Shown here piece after piece: positions 49,519 through 57,815 of a DNA stretch of 64,000 bases; the stretch's first letter is position 1; each line of letters starts with the position of its first letter. The position numbers were made by a program, and so were the translations under genes. Below the pieces are notes generated by a model, which was given only the letters and a program-made list of their open reading frames with translations, made no database searches and was not told the DNA's origin. Origin of the DNA: Streptomyces sp. CB02414. Its GTDB lineage: Bacteria; Actinomycetota; Actinomycetes; Streptomycetales; Streptomycetaceae. The stretch lies in NCBI RefSeq assembly GCF_001905385.1, contig NZ_LIPF01000003.1, positions 310,001 through 374,000 of the forward strand. Direction: 5' to 3'.

Positions 49519-50478
49519 GTGACGAACGAACTCAGCCCCACCGCACGGGCGTTGCGCACCCTGGACATCCTCCGGGCCCGCCCCGTCACGACGGCGGCGG
49601 AACTCGCCGAGCGGCTGGACGTCACGGAGCGCGCCGCCCGCCGGTACGTCGGGATCCTGCGGGAGGCCGGCATCCCCGTGGAGTCGGCCCGGGGACCGCA
49701 CGGCGGCTACCGCCTCGGCCGCGGAACGCGGCTGCCCCCCGTGCACTTCACGCAGCCCGAGGCCCTCGGCCTGGTGATGGCCGTGCTCGGCGCCCAGCCG
49801 GCCGCGGACGACGCCGGCGACCTCGTCGGCGCCGCGCTGGGCAAGGTCGTCAAGGCGCTGCCGGAAACCGTCGGCCGGCAGGCGGCGAAGCTGCGCGAGT
49901 ACGCGTCCGCCGCGCCGGACCCGTATGCGACCCGTCCGGACCCGGCCGTGGCCGGCGACATCGTCGACGCCGTAGCGGCCCGGCGCCGCGTGTCGGTCAC
50001 CTACCGCAGCGAGGCCGGAAGCGAGTGGGAGGCGGAGCTGGATCCCTGGGCCCTCGTCGCCCGCCACGGGCACTGGTACGTGCTGTGCCACTCCCACCGC
50101 GCGAACGCGATCCGCACCTACCGGGCCGACCGGGTCCTCACGGTCCGGCCGACCGGGCACGCCTTCGAGCCGCCGGAGGGCCTCGACCCGGTGGCGGTGC
50201 TGGAGCGGAACCTGGGCCTCGGCTGGGCGTACCCCACCCACGTGGTGTTCGACGCCCCGCCGGACGAAGTGGCCCCGTGGATCCGCCCGCCCATGGGCCG
50301 GCTCGAACCGCTGGGGGAGGGGTGCGTGCTGACCGGCAGCACCCGCAACCCGGCCATGTACGCGCAGGAATGGCTGGCGAGGATGCCGTTCGCCTTCCGC
50401 GTCCGGGGCGGGGAGGAACTGCGGGCCGCGGTCGCGGCACTCGGCGCACGCCTCACGGCCGCCGCGGCGGACGATTAA
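49519..50478 (+). CDS. YafY-type HTH-WYL transcriptional regulator
   Basis: A 319-aa regulator: an N-terminal HTH_11 winged helix (RALRTLDILRARPVTTAAELAERLDVTERAARRYVGILREAGIPVESARGPHGGYRL in part as TAAELAERLDVTERAARRYV) and a WYL domain (LDPWALVARHGHWYVLCHSH..AIRTYRADRV in part as WALVARHGHWYVLCHSH), plus a WCX-like C-terminal domain. WYL domains bind nucleic-acid or nucleotide ligands. A TATTAAT minus-10 (49503-49509) 9 nt before GTG 49519 indicates a leaderless message. Divergent from the hydrolase. Confidence 0.92.
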   Translation: MTNELSPTARALRTLDILRARPVTTAAELAERLDVTERAARRYVGILREAGIPVESARGPHGGYRLGRGTRLPPVHFTQPEALGLVMAVLGAQPAADDAGDLVGAALGKVVKALPETVGRQAAKLREYASAAPDPYATRPDPAVAGDIVDAVAARRRVSVTYRSEAGSEWEAELDPWALVARHGHWYVLCHSHRANAIRTYRADRVLTVRPTGHAFEPPEGLDPVAVLERNLGLGWAYPTHVVFDAPPDEVAPWIRPPMGRLEPLGEGCVLTGSTRNPAMYAQEWLARMPFAFRVRGGEELRAAVAALGARLTAAAADD

Positions 50479-50594
50479 GGAATTCTGGTTAAGATCGACC
50501 GGCTCCCGTCGCTGAGCCCTGTCCCCGTGGCCGGATTCCCGGGCGACGCTCGCGATTTCACCGGGAGCGCACTTCAATCACCCGGAGGTCCTCG

Positions 50595-51341
50595 ATGGCT
50601 GCCAACAACGTGCATTACGACGAGAAACTCGCCGGCGTCTACGACCAGATGTACCCGATAGAATTCGACACCTCCCTCGCGGTCGATTTCATCGCCGCCC
50701 TGGCCCCGGCGGGCGGCCGGGTCCTCGAACTCGGCGTGGGCAACGGACGGATCGCCCTGCCACTGGCCGCACGCGGCTTCCAGGTCCACGGAATCGACGC
50801 CTCCGAAGCCATGCTGGCGGTCCTGCGCGAGCGCGACGTGAGGAACGAGGTGGTCACGGAGGCAGGTGACTTCACCGAGACGGGGACAGGCCGCACCTTC
50901 GACGTCGTGACGGTCGTGCTGAACACCTTCTTCGTCGCGGTGACCAAGGAGCAGCAGCTCGGCTGCCTGCGGCTGGTGCGCGAACAGCTCGTTGCGAACG
51001 GAAAGTTCATCCTTGAAGCATTCGATCCCGCGCCCTACCACGCGATGGAGAAGCAGGACTTCTCCATGCGCCACCTCGACGACGGCGCGGTCATGCTCGA
51101 CACCCTCGCCGTCGACCGCGCGCACCAGCTCATGTACGGCACGCACACGATCGTCGACGGCGGCAAGCCCGAGACGAAGCACCATGTCCTGCGCTACGCC
51201 TTCCCGTTCGAGCTCGACCTCCTCGCCGAGCTGGCGGGACTTCGCCTGGTGGACCGTTGGGAGGACTGGGAGCGCAACCCCTACACGGCCCGGAGCCCGC
51301 GGCACGTCTCCGTGTACGAGCGGGCCGACGCCCCCGCGTGA
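50595..51341 (+). CDS. Class I SAM methyltransferase of the class V lanthipeptide cluster
   Basis: A 248-aa methyltransferase: motif I VLELGVGNGRIALPLA, acidic post-I GIDASEAML, motif II-like FDVVTVVLNTFF. Start ATG 50595 has GGAGG 7 nt upstream. It precedes the regulator and precursor of the RiPP cluster. In class V lanthipeptide clusters a methyltransferase (LxmM in lexapeptide) N,N-dimethylates the N-terminal residue of the product; by position and fold I assign the same role here. The N-terminus (VHYDEKLAGVYDQMYP) is also like general small-molecule methyltransferases, so cluster membership rests on context. Confidence 0.85.
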   Translation: MAANNVHYDEKLAGVYDQMYPIEFDTSLAVDFIAALAPAGGRVLELGVGNGRIALPLAARGFQVHGIDASEAMLAVLRERDVRNEVVTEAGDFTETGTGRTFDVVTVVLNTFFVAVTKEQQLGCLRLVREQLVANGKFILEAFDPAPYHAMEKQDFSMRHLDDGAVMLDTLAVDRAHQLMYGTHTIVDGGKPETKHHVLRYAFPFELDLLAELAGLRLVDRWEDWERNPYTARSPRHVSVYERADAPA

Positions 51342-51498
51342 GAGCGGCGGCCGGCGGAGCCCGGGCGGAGTCCCCGGCGGTACGAGTGGCGGGGTTCACT
51401 CGGCCGTTCCCGTATTGGGCCGTTTTCGCAGGTGGACGTCTGGTGAAGAACTGACTTAGGGTCACCGCAAAGTATGCAAACGGGGAGGTTGTTCAGTA

Positions 51499-51834
51499 GT
51501 GGGGATCCTGCTGACTGAGACCGCAGCCGCGCCGGCCGGGCCTGACCAGCTCGTCGCCGACGCCGGCAGTGAGACCGCGATGTGCGGGTGCGAGGGGCCG
51601 CCCACCCTCAGTTTCGACACCTCGGGTGTGTCGAGGCTGACCGGCAGGGAGCGTGAGGTGCTGTTGCTGGTGGCCGCCGCGTTGCCCAACGGCACGATCG
51701 CCCGCCGGCTCGGCATCGCCGAACGCACGGTGAAGGCACACGTTTCGAGCATCGTCGAGAAGCTCCGAGTCGCGTCCCGGCTGGAGGCCGCGCTTCTGGT
51801 GCATCTGCACCACGAGCTGATCTGCCCGGAATAA
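51499..51834 (+). CDS. Small LuxR-type regulator (HTH only)
   Basis: A 111-aa protein with a C-terminal LuxR/GerE helix-turn-helix (LTGREREVLLLVAAALPNGTIARRLGIAERTVKAHVSSIVEKL in part as NGTIARRLGIAERTVKAHVS) and an about 45-residue N-terminus without a receiver domain; it contains MCGCEGPP, whose Cys pair could bind metal or thiols. GTG 51499 follows GGGGAGG. A perfect terminator follows, so it is a separate transcript just before the precursor gene and the likely cluster activator. Confidence 0.88.
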   Translation: MGILLTETAAAPAGPDQLVADAGSETAMCGCEGPPTLSFDTSGVSRLTGREREVLLLVAAALPNGTIARRLGIAERTVKAHVSSIVEKLRVASRLEAALLVHLHHELICPE

Positions 51835-51846
51835 CGCCGGCCCGAC

Positions 51847-51875
51847 TGCCCTTTGGGTCACCTCCCCAAAGGGCA
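51847..51875 (+). terminator. Terminator between luxR-type gene and precursor
   Basis: Perfect 11-bp arms (TGCCCTTTGGG and CCCAAAGGGCA), 7-nt loop, 12 nt after the stop. It insulates the precursor gene, whose promoter must lie in 51876-52005. Confidence 0.8.
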
Positions 51876-52023
51876 ATGGCCGGAACACCCAACCGAGTTC
51901 CACAATGAGATGTCCTCGGCGGCACGGCGAATGAAGGGGCCACGAACTCCTGGTTCGCCGCTCGCCGATCGCTGCCGTTTTCTCGGCGGCGACTTCCATG
52001 TGAACACTCTAGGAGAGTGCGGA

Positions 52024-52200
52024 ATGCAGAACGACATCGAAATCATGGAGCTCGTCGGTGGTTTCGAGGCCTACACCGAGGCGGCGGAGCTGAACATGGA
52101 GGCGTCGGTGGAGGCCCCGGCCGCCACCCCGACCGCCACCATCGTCTACACGAAGTTCTCCGTCGCGAGCGTCACGCTCACCGCGAAGAAGGGCTGCTGA
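52024..52200 (+). CDS. Class V lanthipeptide precursor peptide
   Basis: A 58-residue precursor (ATG 52024; AGGAGAG 7 nt upstream). The acidic leader, about residues 1-34, reads MQNDIEIMELVGGFEAYTEA then AELNMEASVEAP; the core region from about 35-40 is Thr/Ser/Val-rich and ends SVTLTAKKGC. The only Cys is the last residue (C58). T53 lies five residues before it, the spacing of the aminovinyl-cysteine ring in thioviridamide-type peptides. Dehydratable residues in the core are T39, T43, S46, S49, T51 and T53. Ser residues could end as D-Ala through the reductase gene downstream. The leader cleavage site is not evident. Followed by a strong hairpin. Confidence 0.85.
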   Translation: MQNDIEIMELVGGFEAYTEAAELNMEASVEAPAATPTATIVYTKFSVASVTLTAKKGC

Positions 52201-52219
52201 CCTCAGCGGTCGCAGCATG

Positions 52220-52254
52220 ACGGTCCTGGACGCGGCCAGTGCGTCCAGGACCGT
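52220..52254 (+). terminator. Strong hairpin after the precursor gene
   Basis: 14-bp perfect arms (ACGGTCCTGGACGC and its reverse complement), 7-nt loop, 19 nt past the precursor stop. Partial termination here would give excess precursor over the enzymes downstream. The remainder to 52385 holds only the ribosome site (GGAG) of the next gene. Confidence 0.75.
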
Positions 52255-52385
52255 CTGCGCGGGTCCTCGGAGATCCGGGGACCTCTCGTGCCGGACCCTC
52301 CTCCCATTGTGCGCCAGGCAGCCGTCCGAGTGACCCTCGGGCCGCCCCGCACCGGTCTCACCCACGAACCACCGGAGCCTCAGCG

Positions 52386-53351
52386 ATGAGCCGTCACGTT
52401 TCCGTCCTCCTGCCGTTCGTTCCCGTCCGGGCGGAGCAGGCGGCGCCCTTCGGCGCGTTCGTCCAGTGGCGCGGCGCACACGCCCTCTGGCAGGGGCAGG
52501 GATCGTCCGTCGAGCAGCACCAGATCTTCACCCAGCTCAGCGGCATGGGCATGCGGATGCCCTTCGGCATCGGCGTCTCGCTGATGCCGCTCCGCCATCC
52601 GCTGCTCGCCGCGCTGGAGGCCCGTACCGTCGCCGCCTCCTCCGGCCACCCGGTCGTCGCGGGCTTCGGCCCCGGCGCCCGTTCCTTCCAGGCCGCGGCC
52701 CTGGGCGAGCCCTACGCCAGCCCGCTCACCGCCTCCCGCGAATACCTCACCCTGGTCCGCGCCCTGCTCCGGGGCGGCGAAGTCGACCAGCGGGGCACCT
52801 ACTTCTCGTACGCCGGTACCCTGCCGCAGCTGCCCGCGCCGGACGTGGAGATCGGTCTCGGCGTGCTGCGGCCGGGCATGGCCCGGCTCGCCGGTGAGAC
52901 CGCCGACGTGGCCGTCACCTGGCTGACACCGCCCGGATACGTCCGGGACGTGCTGATGCCCGCGCTGCGCGAGGGCGCCGAGGCCGCGGGCCGTCCCGTG
53001 CCCCGCGTCGTCACCTTCGTGCCCACCGCCGCGGCGGCCGACGGCCGTGACCTGGTGTCCGCCCTCGCCCAGGGGAGTTCCGGTCACTTCCAGGGACCGC
53101 ACTACCGGGACATGCTCCAGCGCGCGGGCGTGCGGGTGCGCGACGCCGACCACGACGGCATCGCCCGGGGCCTGCTGCGCACCGGCGGCATGCTCGCCGG
53201 GGACGCCGACGAGATCGGCGCCGGCGTGGCCGCCTACCACGAGGCAGGCGTCGACGAGGTCGTCCTCAACTGCGCCGGTGTCGCCCTGCGGTGGGGGCCC
53301 CGGGCGGTCCTGACCGACCTGGACCTGCTGTTCCGCGGCAACGCCTGGTGA
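52386..53351 (+). CDS. LLM-class (F420-dependent) reductase, LxmJ-like
   Basis: A 321-aa luciferase-like TIM-barrel oxidoreductase: FGAFVQWRGAHALWQGQ, FGIGVSLMPLRHPLLAALEARTVAA in part as SLMPLRHPLLAALEARTVA, VVAGFGPGARSFQ, and YLTLVRALLRGGEV. In lexapeptide biosynthesis an F420H2-dependent enzyme of this family reduces dehydroalanine to D-alanine; I infer that role. It starts the coupled gene chain: its stop overlaps the next start (GTGA). Confidence 0.88.
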   Translation: MSRHVSVLLPFVPVRAEQAAPFGAFVQWRGAHALWQGQGSSVEQHQIFTQLSGMGMRMPFGIGVSLMPLRHPLLAALEARTVAASSGHPVVAGFGPGARSFQAAALGEPYASPLTASREYLTLVRALLRGGEVDQRGTYFSYAGTLPQLPAPDVEIGLGVLRPGMARLAGETADVAVTWLTPPGYVRDVLMPALREGAEAAGRPVPRVVTFVPTAAAADGRDLVSALAQGSSGHFQGPHYRDMLQRAGVRVRDADHDGIARGLLRTGGMLAGDADEIGAGVAAYHEAGVDEVVLNCAGVALRWGPRAVLTDLDLLFRGNAW

Positions 53352-54007
53352 CGGAGCCGGTCATGCGCGAAGACACCGCCCGCGAAGCGGCTCCGGAGGC
53401 GCCGGTACCGGCCGCGCCCCTGCTCGACGTACGCCGCCTGCTGCTCATCGGCACCGGGTCGGCCTCCGCCGTCGACCTGCCGAGCTGGCTGGGCTGGCTG
53501 CGCGCCACCCACCCCGCCCTGGAGACACAGGTCGTCCTCACCCGCAGCGCCGAGCGGTTCGTCACCCTCCAGGCCGCCACCGCGGCCGCCGGGCGGGTGG
53601 CCCTCCGGGACAGCTGGCCCGACGACCCGACGGTGTCCGTGCGCCACGTCGAACTGGCCGAATGGGCCGAGGCCGTGGTCGTCTACCCGGCCACCCTCGC
53701 CTTCACCGCCCGCTTCGCCCAGGGCCACGCCGACAGCCCCGGACTGCTCGCCGCGCAGTGCACCGGCGCTCCCGTCGGCCTGGCCGCCGCGCTGCCGCCC
53801 GGCGGGGCCGACAGCCACGCCTACCGCATGCACACCGAGGCGTTGCGGGCCCGGCCCAACGTGGTCGTCCTGCCGCCCGTGCCCGGGCTGAGTCAGACCA
53901 CCGGCCGCATGGACAGCTGGGCCCCCGGGCTGCTGCCCGACCTGCTGACCCGGCTGGAACGACGCCGTACGGCACTGGCCGCACGGGACCACGGGAGCGG
54001 GCGATGA
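53348..54007 (+). CDS. HFCD-type flavoprotein (cysteine decarboxylase, LxmD-like)
   Basis: A 219-aa flavoprotein-like protein: RRLLLIGTGSASAVDLPSWLGWL in part as LLLIGTGSASAVDLPSWL is the FMN-binding start, VVLTRSAERFV the second strand, AEAVVVYPATLAFTARFAQGHADSPG in part as VVVYPATLAFTARFAQG the PASANT-like region, and GRMDSWAP may stand for the substrate loop PxMNxxMW of EpiD. LanD-type HFCD enzymes oxidatively decarboxylate a C-terminal Cys to an enethiol, which here would act on C58. GTG 53348 overlaps the previous stop; ATG 53363 is an alternative. Confidence 0.85.
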   Translation: MTEPVMREDTAREAAPEAPVPAAPLLDVRRLLLIGTGSASAVDLPSWLGWLRATHPALETQVVLTRSAERFVTLQAATAAAGRVALRDSWPDDPTVSVRHVELAEWAEAVVVYPATLAFTARFAQGHADSPGLLAAQCTGAPVGLAAALPPGGADSHAYRMHTEALRARPNVVVLPPVPGLSQTTGRMDSWAPGLLPDLLTRLERRRTALAARDHGSGR

Positions 54008-55008
54008 ACCACCCCGCCACCGGCCGTCCTGCCACCGGTCCCGCCGCCTCCGGCCCGCCGGACGCCCCGCCCGCTCCCGTGACCTCGTTCGGCACCGGAC
54101 TGCTGACCACCGAGGTGCGTCGCGTCCCGGGCGGTCAGGAGTACGAGTGGCTGCGTGCCCCCGGCCCGGCGGCCCCCGCCCCCTTCGTGCCGGTCCCCGG
54201 CACGCTGCGCCGGGTGTGCGAGGCAATCGGTGAGCACCACGGGGTCCGGTTCGCCGTGGGCGAGGAGACCCAGGGCCCGGCCGGAGCGGGCCGCCGCTAC
54301 CGGGCCGGTCACGACCGGTCCGTCATCCATTACCTGCTCATCGGCGGACCCGCCGAGGTACCCGGCGGCGCGGCCGCACTCGAGCGCGCCCTGCGCGGCA
54401 CCGGGGCCCTGCTCGCCGCCCTGCACCGGACCCCCATGCCCGCACCCACACCCACACCCGCCCCGGCCCTCGGGCCGGGTCCCGCCCGCGGGCTGCGGCG
54501 ACTGTGGAGCTGGCTGGCCGGGGGCAGCCACGCCGCGGAGGCCTTCGCCGCCCACGACGGCGTCCTGGACACGCTGCGCCGCTGGTGCGCGCAGGCCCTG
54601 GCCACCGACGCCGGTCGCGCCGGGGGCCGGCCGGCCCGGCCCGTGCTCAGCCACGGCGCGCCGGGCCTCGGCTCCCTGGTGCCCGACCCGCGCACCGGCA
54701 CCGCCGTACTGCTCACCGGCGAGGACCTCTGCCTCGCCCCCTGGCCGTACGACCTAGGCTGGATCACCGGCGAACTCGCCGAACTGCGCTGGGCGCACGG
54801 CGGCGACCCCGCCGAGTGGCAGCGGCTCCTCGGCGCTCTGGCCGAGGGGTACGGGCGGGGCCTGGGTGCGACGGCGCGCCGCTGGGCGGCCCTGCGGATC
54901 GCCCTGCACGCCCACGACACGCTCGCCTACAGCGACGAGGGGCGCGACGCCGCCGCCGTGTACGTCCTGCTGGCGGCCCGCCTCGTCCGGGGCGGTGCGA
55001 CGCGGTGA
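54004..55008 (+). CDS. Degenerate kinase-like protein of the synthetase complex (LxmX position)
   Basis: A 334-aa protein, coupled by ATGA. Residues about 210-275 parallel an aminoglycoside-phosphotransferase C-lobe: LSHGAPGLGSLVPDPRTG where active kinases have HGDxxxxN, then AVLLTGEDLCLAPWPYDLGWITGEL where they have xDWExxxxGxxxxDL. The catalytic Asp (A219 instead) and the metal Asp are missing. So it looks like a pseudokinase. Its place between the decarboxylase and the peptidase, in a cluster with kinase and HopA1 genes, matches the third synthetase component (LxmX) of lexapeptide. The fold comparison is inference. Confidence 0.7.
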   Translation: MNHPATGRPATGPAASGPPDAPPAPVTSFGTGLLTTEVRRVPGGQEYEWLRAPGPAAPAPFVPVPGTLRRVCEAIGEHHGVRFAVGEETQGPAGAGRRYRAGHDRSVIHYLLIGGPAEVPGGAAALERALRGTGALLAALHRTPMPAPTPTPAPALGPGPARGLRRLWSWLAGGSHAAEAFAAHDGVLDTLRRWCAQALATDAGRAGGRPARPVLSHGAPGLGSLVPDPRTGTAVLLTGEDLCLAPWPYDLGWITGELAELRWAHGGDPAEWQRLLGALAEGYGRGLGATARRWAALRIALHAHDTLAYSDEGRDAAAVYVLLAARLVRGGATR

Positions 55009-57815
55009 TCCACAGGTTCACGCTGCCCAACGGCCTGCGGGCCGTGGTGGATCCGGCCGACGCGGGGCCGCTCGTCGGGGTCGCCGTGCACTACGGCGTC
55101 GGGTTCCGGTCCGAGCCGCCCGGCCGGGCCGGGTTCGCCCACCTCTTCGAGCACCTCATGTTCGACGGCAGCGAGCACTTCCCGGCGCGCGGCTACCTCG
55201 CCGAGGTGCTGGCGGCCGGCGGCGACGCGAGCGGCACGACCCACCAGGACTACACCGACTACTTCCACACCGTCCCCGGCCCGGCGCTGGAGCGGGCGCT
55301 GTTCGCCGAGGCGGACCGGATGCGCGCCCCGCGCTTCACCGCCACCGGCCTCGCCGAGCAACTGAGCGGCGTCGAGGGGGAGATCAGGCAGGCCCTGCAC
55401 GAGGCACCCCTCGGCGGCTTCCCCTGGCCCCTGCTGCCCGCGTTGCTCTTCGACACCCACCCCAACGCCCACGACGGCTACGGCGACACCGGCGCGCTCG
55501 CCCGGGTGACGGTCGCCGACTGCGAGGAGTTCTTCAGGCTGCACTACGGCCCCGGCAACGCCGTCCTGACGGTCTCCGGCGCCGGTGACGTCGCGCGTGT
55601 CCAACGGCTGGTCACCCGGCACTTCGCGGACATCGCGCACCGCCCGGCGCCCACCCCGCCCGACCTCGCGGAACCGGACCTCACCGAGGACCGCGTGAGC
55701 GTACGGCGGTTCCCCGGGCTGCGTCCCGGCGCCGGAGCCGTGGCCGCCGGGTACCGGCTCACCGACCCGGCCGGCGGACTTGAGGGCTACCTCGCCCACA
55801 TGGTGCTCGCCGGACTGCTGCGCGGACAGCGGCGTTCCGGGACCGCCGGCCGGATCGCCTCCGCCGAGTGCGGCTTCTTCGGCCCGCTCGACGCCCTGAC
55901 CCCCGACACCTTCACCGTCACCCTCCGCCACCCCGACGGCGCCGACCCGCAGGAGACGCTCAGCCATCTCGACCGCGCCCTCGAGGCGGCTGCCGACGGG
56001 CTGCCCGCGAGCCGGGTGGCCGGGACCGCGCGGCGGCTGGCGGCCGCGCTGCACCGCACCGGGCACGGTCCGACGGCCCGCGCCCGTGGCCTGGGCAGGC
56101 TGGAACTGCTCTTCGGCCGGGCGGAACTCCACGACGAACTGCCCGCACGGGTCGGGGAGGTCGGCGCGGCCCGGGTCGCGGCAGCCGCGCGCGGCCTGCT
56201 CACCACGCGACGCGCCACCCTCGTGGCCGAACCCGCCCCCACGCGCACCCGCCCGGCCCCACGGCCCGGCACTCCCTCCACCCGGCCCGCCGTGTCCGGT
56301 ACGCCGCCGACCGCGAAGCCTGCGATGCCCGGGGAAGTGCCGGCCGCCGAGCCCGCCGCGCCCGGGGGCGTGCAGGCCGCCCGTCCCGTCGTGTCGGGGG
56401 TGGTGCCGGTCGCCGGGTCGGCGGTGTCCGCGGTCGTGCCGGTCGCCGAGCCCGCCGAACCCGGCGTCGTGATGGCCGCACGCCCCGCCGAAGCCGAGGT
56501 CGTGACGGCCGCACGCCCCGCCGAACCCGGCGTCGTGGCGGCGGCGCGTTCCGCCGAGGCCGGGGCCGTGGTGCCCGCGGTCGGGTCGCGGCGGCCGCTG
56601 GGGCTGCGCCGTCACCACGCGCTCGGGCGGCCGGGCACGGACCGTTGGCGCGTCGTGGCTGTGCGGGACGACCGTGTGCCCCTGTGCGAGGTGCGCGTGC
56701 GTCTGACGCCACCGCCCGGTCTCGGCGCGGCCCGGTTGCATGCCCACGCCCGCGTCCTCGGCGCGCGCTGGGACGCGCAGCCACTGCTGGCCGGCGGCGG
56801 GCACACCGTCCGCGTCCTGGGAGGCCGGGTCCACCTGGACGGCTGGTTCACCGCGGACGCGGCCCCGCGCTGGCCCACGCTCCTCGGCGAACTCGTCGGC
56901 GTTCCCCCGGGGGTGGACGAACTGACGGCCGCGGCCCCCGCCGCCGCGAGGGCGCTGCGCGCCGCCCACCGCTCGCACGAGGGCCTGCTGGACCACGTAC
57001 TCCCGCACCTCCTGACCGGCCGCCCGGTCCCGCCCCTGGAGCCCGCGCTGCCCGCCGACGTCCTCACGGCGGAGGCGGGCCGCCCGGCACCCTGGACGGA
57101 CGGGCTCGTCGTGCTGGTGGGGGACATCGCGACGGCGGCGGAGGGGACACTGAAGGCCGTCCTCGACGGGTCGCCCGTCGCGGACCCGCCCGCCGAGGAC
57201 GGTCCCGTGCCGGCCGGCCCCGCCCGGTCCGGGCTCGTCCACCTCCGCGCCCCGGGGCCGCCCCAGCTGGTCTGGACGGTCCGGGAGCGGCCGTATCCCA
57301 CCCCGCGCCCCGACCCCGCGGACCTCGCGGCCCGCTACCTGGCCGCGGTCGTCCTCGGCAGCGGTCATCCGTCCGCCCGGCTGACCCGGCTCACCACGCC
57401 CGAGGCGCCGCTCGGCTTTCCCGTCTTCGCCGGACGGGACACCGCGTACGGGGCACCGCGTCTCCTCGTCACCGCGTGGCCGCCCGCGACCGGGGCCGCC
57501 CGCGCGGCGCACGCCGTCCACGGCGAGATCACGCGGCTGGCCGACGTACCGCCCACGGACCGGGAGGTCGAGGCCGCCCGGCACTTCACCGACGGCCAGC
57601 TGCACGCGGTGTTCGAGACGCAGGCGCACCTCGCCGACCAGGTCGCCGCGTGGGAGCTCCTGGGCCTCGACACCGGCCGCACCGGCGCCTTCACCGACGC
57701 CGTACGGAACCTGACGGCCGCCGAGGTGGCCCGCGCCCGCCACGCGATCCTGCCCGACTCCGGTCTCGTCGGTGTGCTCACCGGCCGGACCGGCGAACCC
57801 GAGGTGACACCGTGA
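55005..57815 (+). CDS. M16-family metallopeptidase, two-domain with repeat linker
   Basis: A 936-aa insulinase-like peptidase. The N-terminal M16 unit has the inverted zinc motif HLFEH at residues 46-50 and the distal Glu in VEGEIRQA. The C-terminal unit (from about 527, RHHALGRPGTDRWRVVAVRD) lacks HxxEH, as in the inactive half of M16 pairs. Between them lie nine 11-residue Pro/Ala/Val repeats (56286-56582). In class V lanthipeptide clusters M16 peptidases remove the leader; here both halves are fused into one protein. GTG 55005 overlaps the previous stop. Confidence 0.9.
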   Translation: MIHRFTLPNGLRAVVDPADAGPLVGVAVHYGVGFRSEPPGRAGFAHLFEHLMFDGSEHFPARGYLAEVLAAGGDASGTTHQDYTDYFHTVPGPALERALFAEADRMRAPRFTATGLAEQLSGVEGEIRQALHEAPLGGFPWPLLPALLFDTHPNAHDGYGDTGALARVTVADCEEFFRLHYGPGNAVLTVSGAGDVARVQRLVTRHFADIAHRPAPTPPDLAEPDLTEDRVSVRRFPGLRPGAGAVAAGYRLTDPAGGLEGYLAHMVLAGLLRGQRRSGTAGRIASAECGFFGPLDALTPDTFTVTLRHPDGADPQETLSHLDRALEAAADGLPASRVAGTARRLAAALHRTGHGPTARARGLGRLELLFGRAELHDELPARVGEVGAARVAAAARGLLTTRRATLVAEPAPTRTRPAPRPGTPSTRPAVSGTPPTAKPAMPGEVPAAEPAAPGGVQAARPVVSGVVPVAGSAVSAVVPVAEPAEPGVVMAARPAEAEVVTAARPAEPGVVAAARSAEAGAVVPAVGSRRPLGLRRHHALGRPGTDRWRVVAVRDDRVPLCEVRVRLTPPPGLGAARLHAHARVLGARWDAQPLLAGGGHTVRVLGGRVHLDGWFTADAAPRWPTLLGELVGVPPGVDELTAAAPAAARALRAAHRSHEGLLDHVLPHLLTGRPVPPLEPALPADVLTAEAGRPAPWTDGLVVLVGDIATAAEGTLKAVLDGSPVADPPAEDGPVPAGPARSGLVHLRAPGPPQLVWTVRERPYPTPRPDPADLAARYLAAVVLGSGHPSARLTRLTTPEAPLGFPVFAGRDTAYGAPRLLVTAWPPATGAARAAHAVHGEITRLADVPPTDREVEAARHFTDGQLHAVFETQAHLADQVAAWELLGLDTGRTGAFTDAVRNLTAAEVARARHAILPDSGLVGVLTGRTGEPEVTP
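56286..56582 (+). repeat. Nine 33-bp repeats encoding 11-residue linker units
   Basis: In-frame repeats of consensus PAxPGVVxAAR (for example PAEPGVVMAAR, PAEAEVVTAAR, PAEPGVVAAAR). They join the two M16 halves and are more similar to each other toward the 3' end, as expected for recent expansion. Confidence 0.85.
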
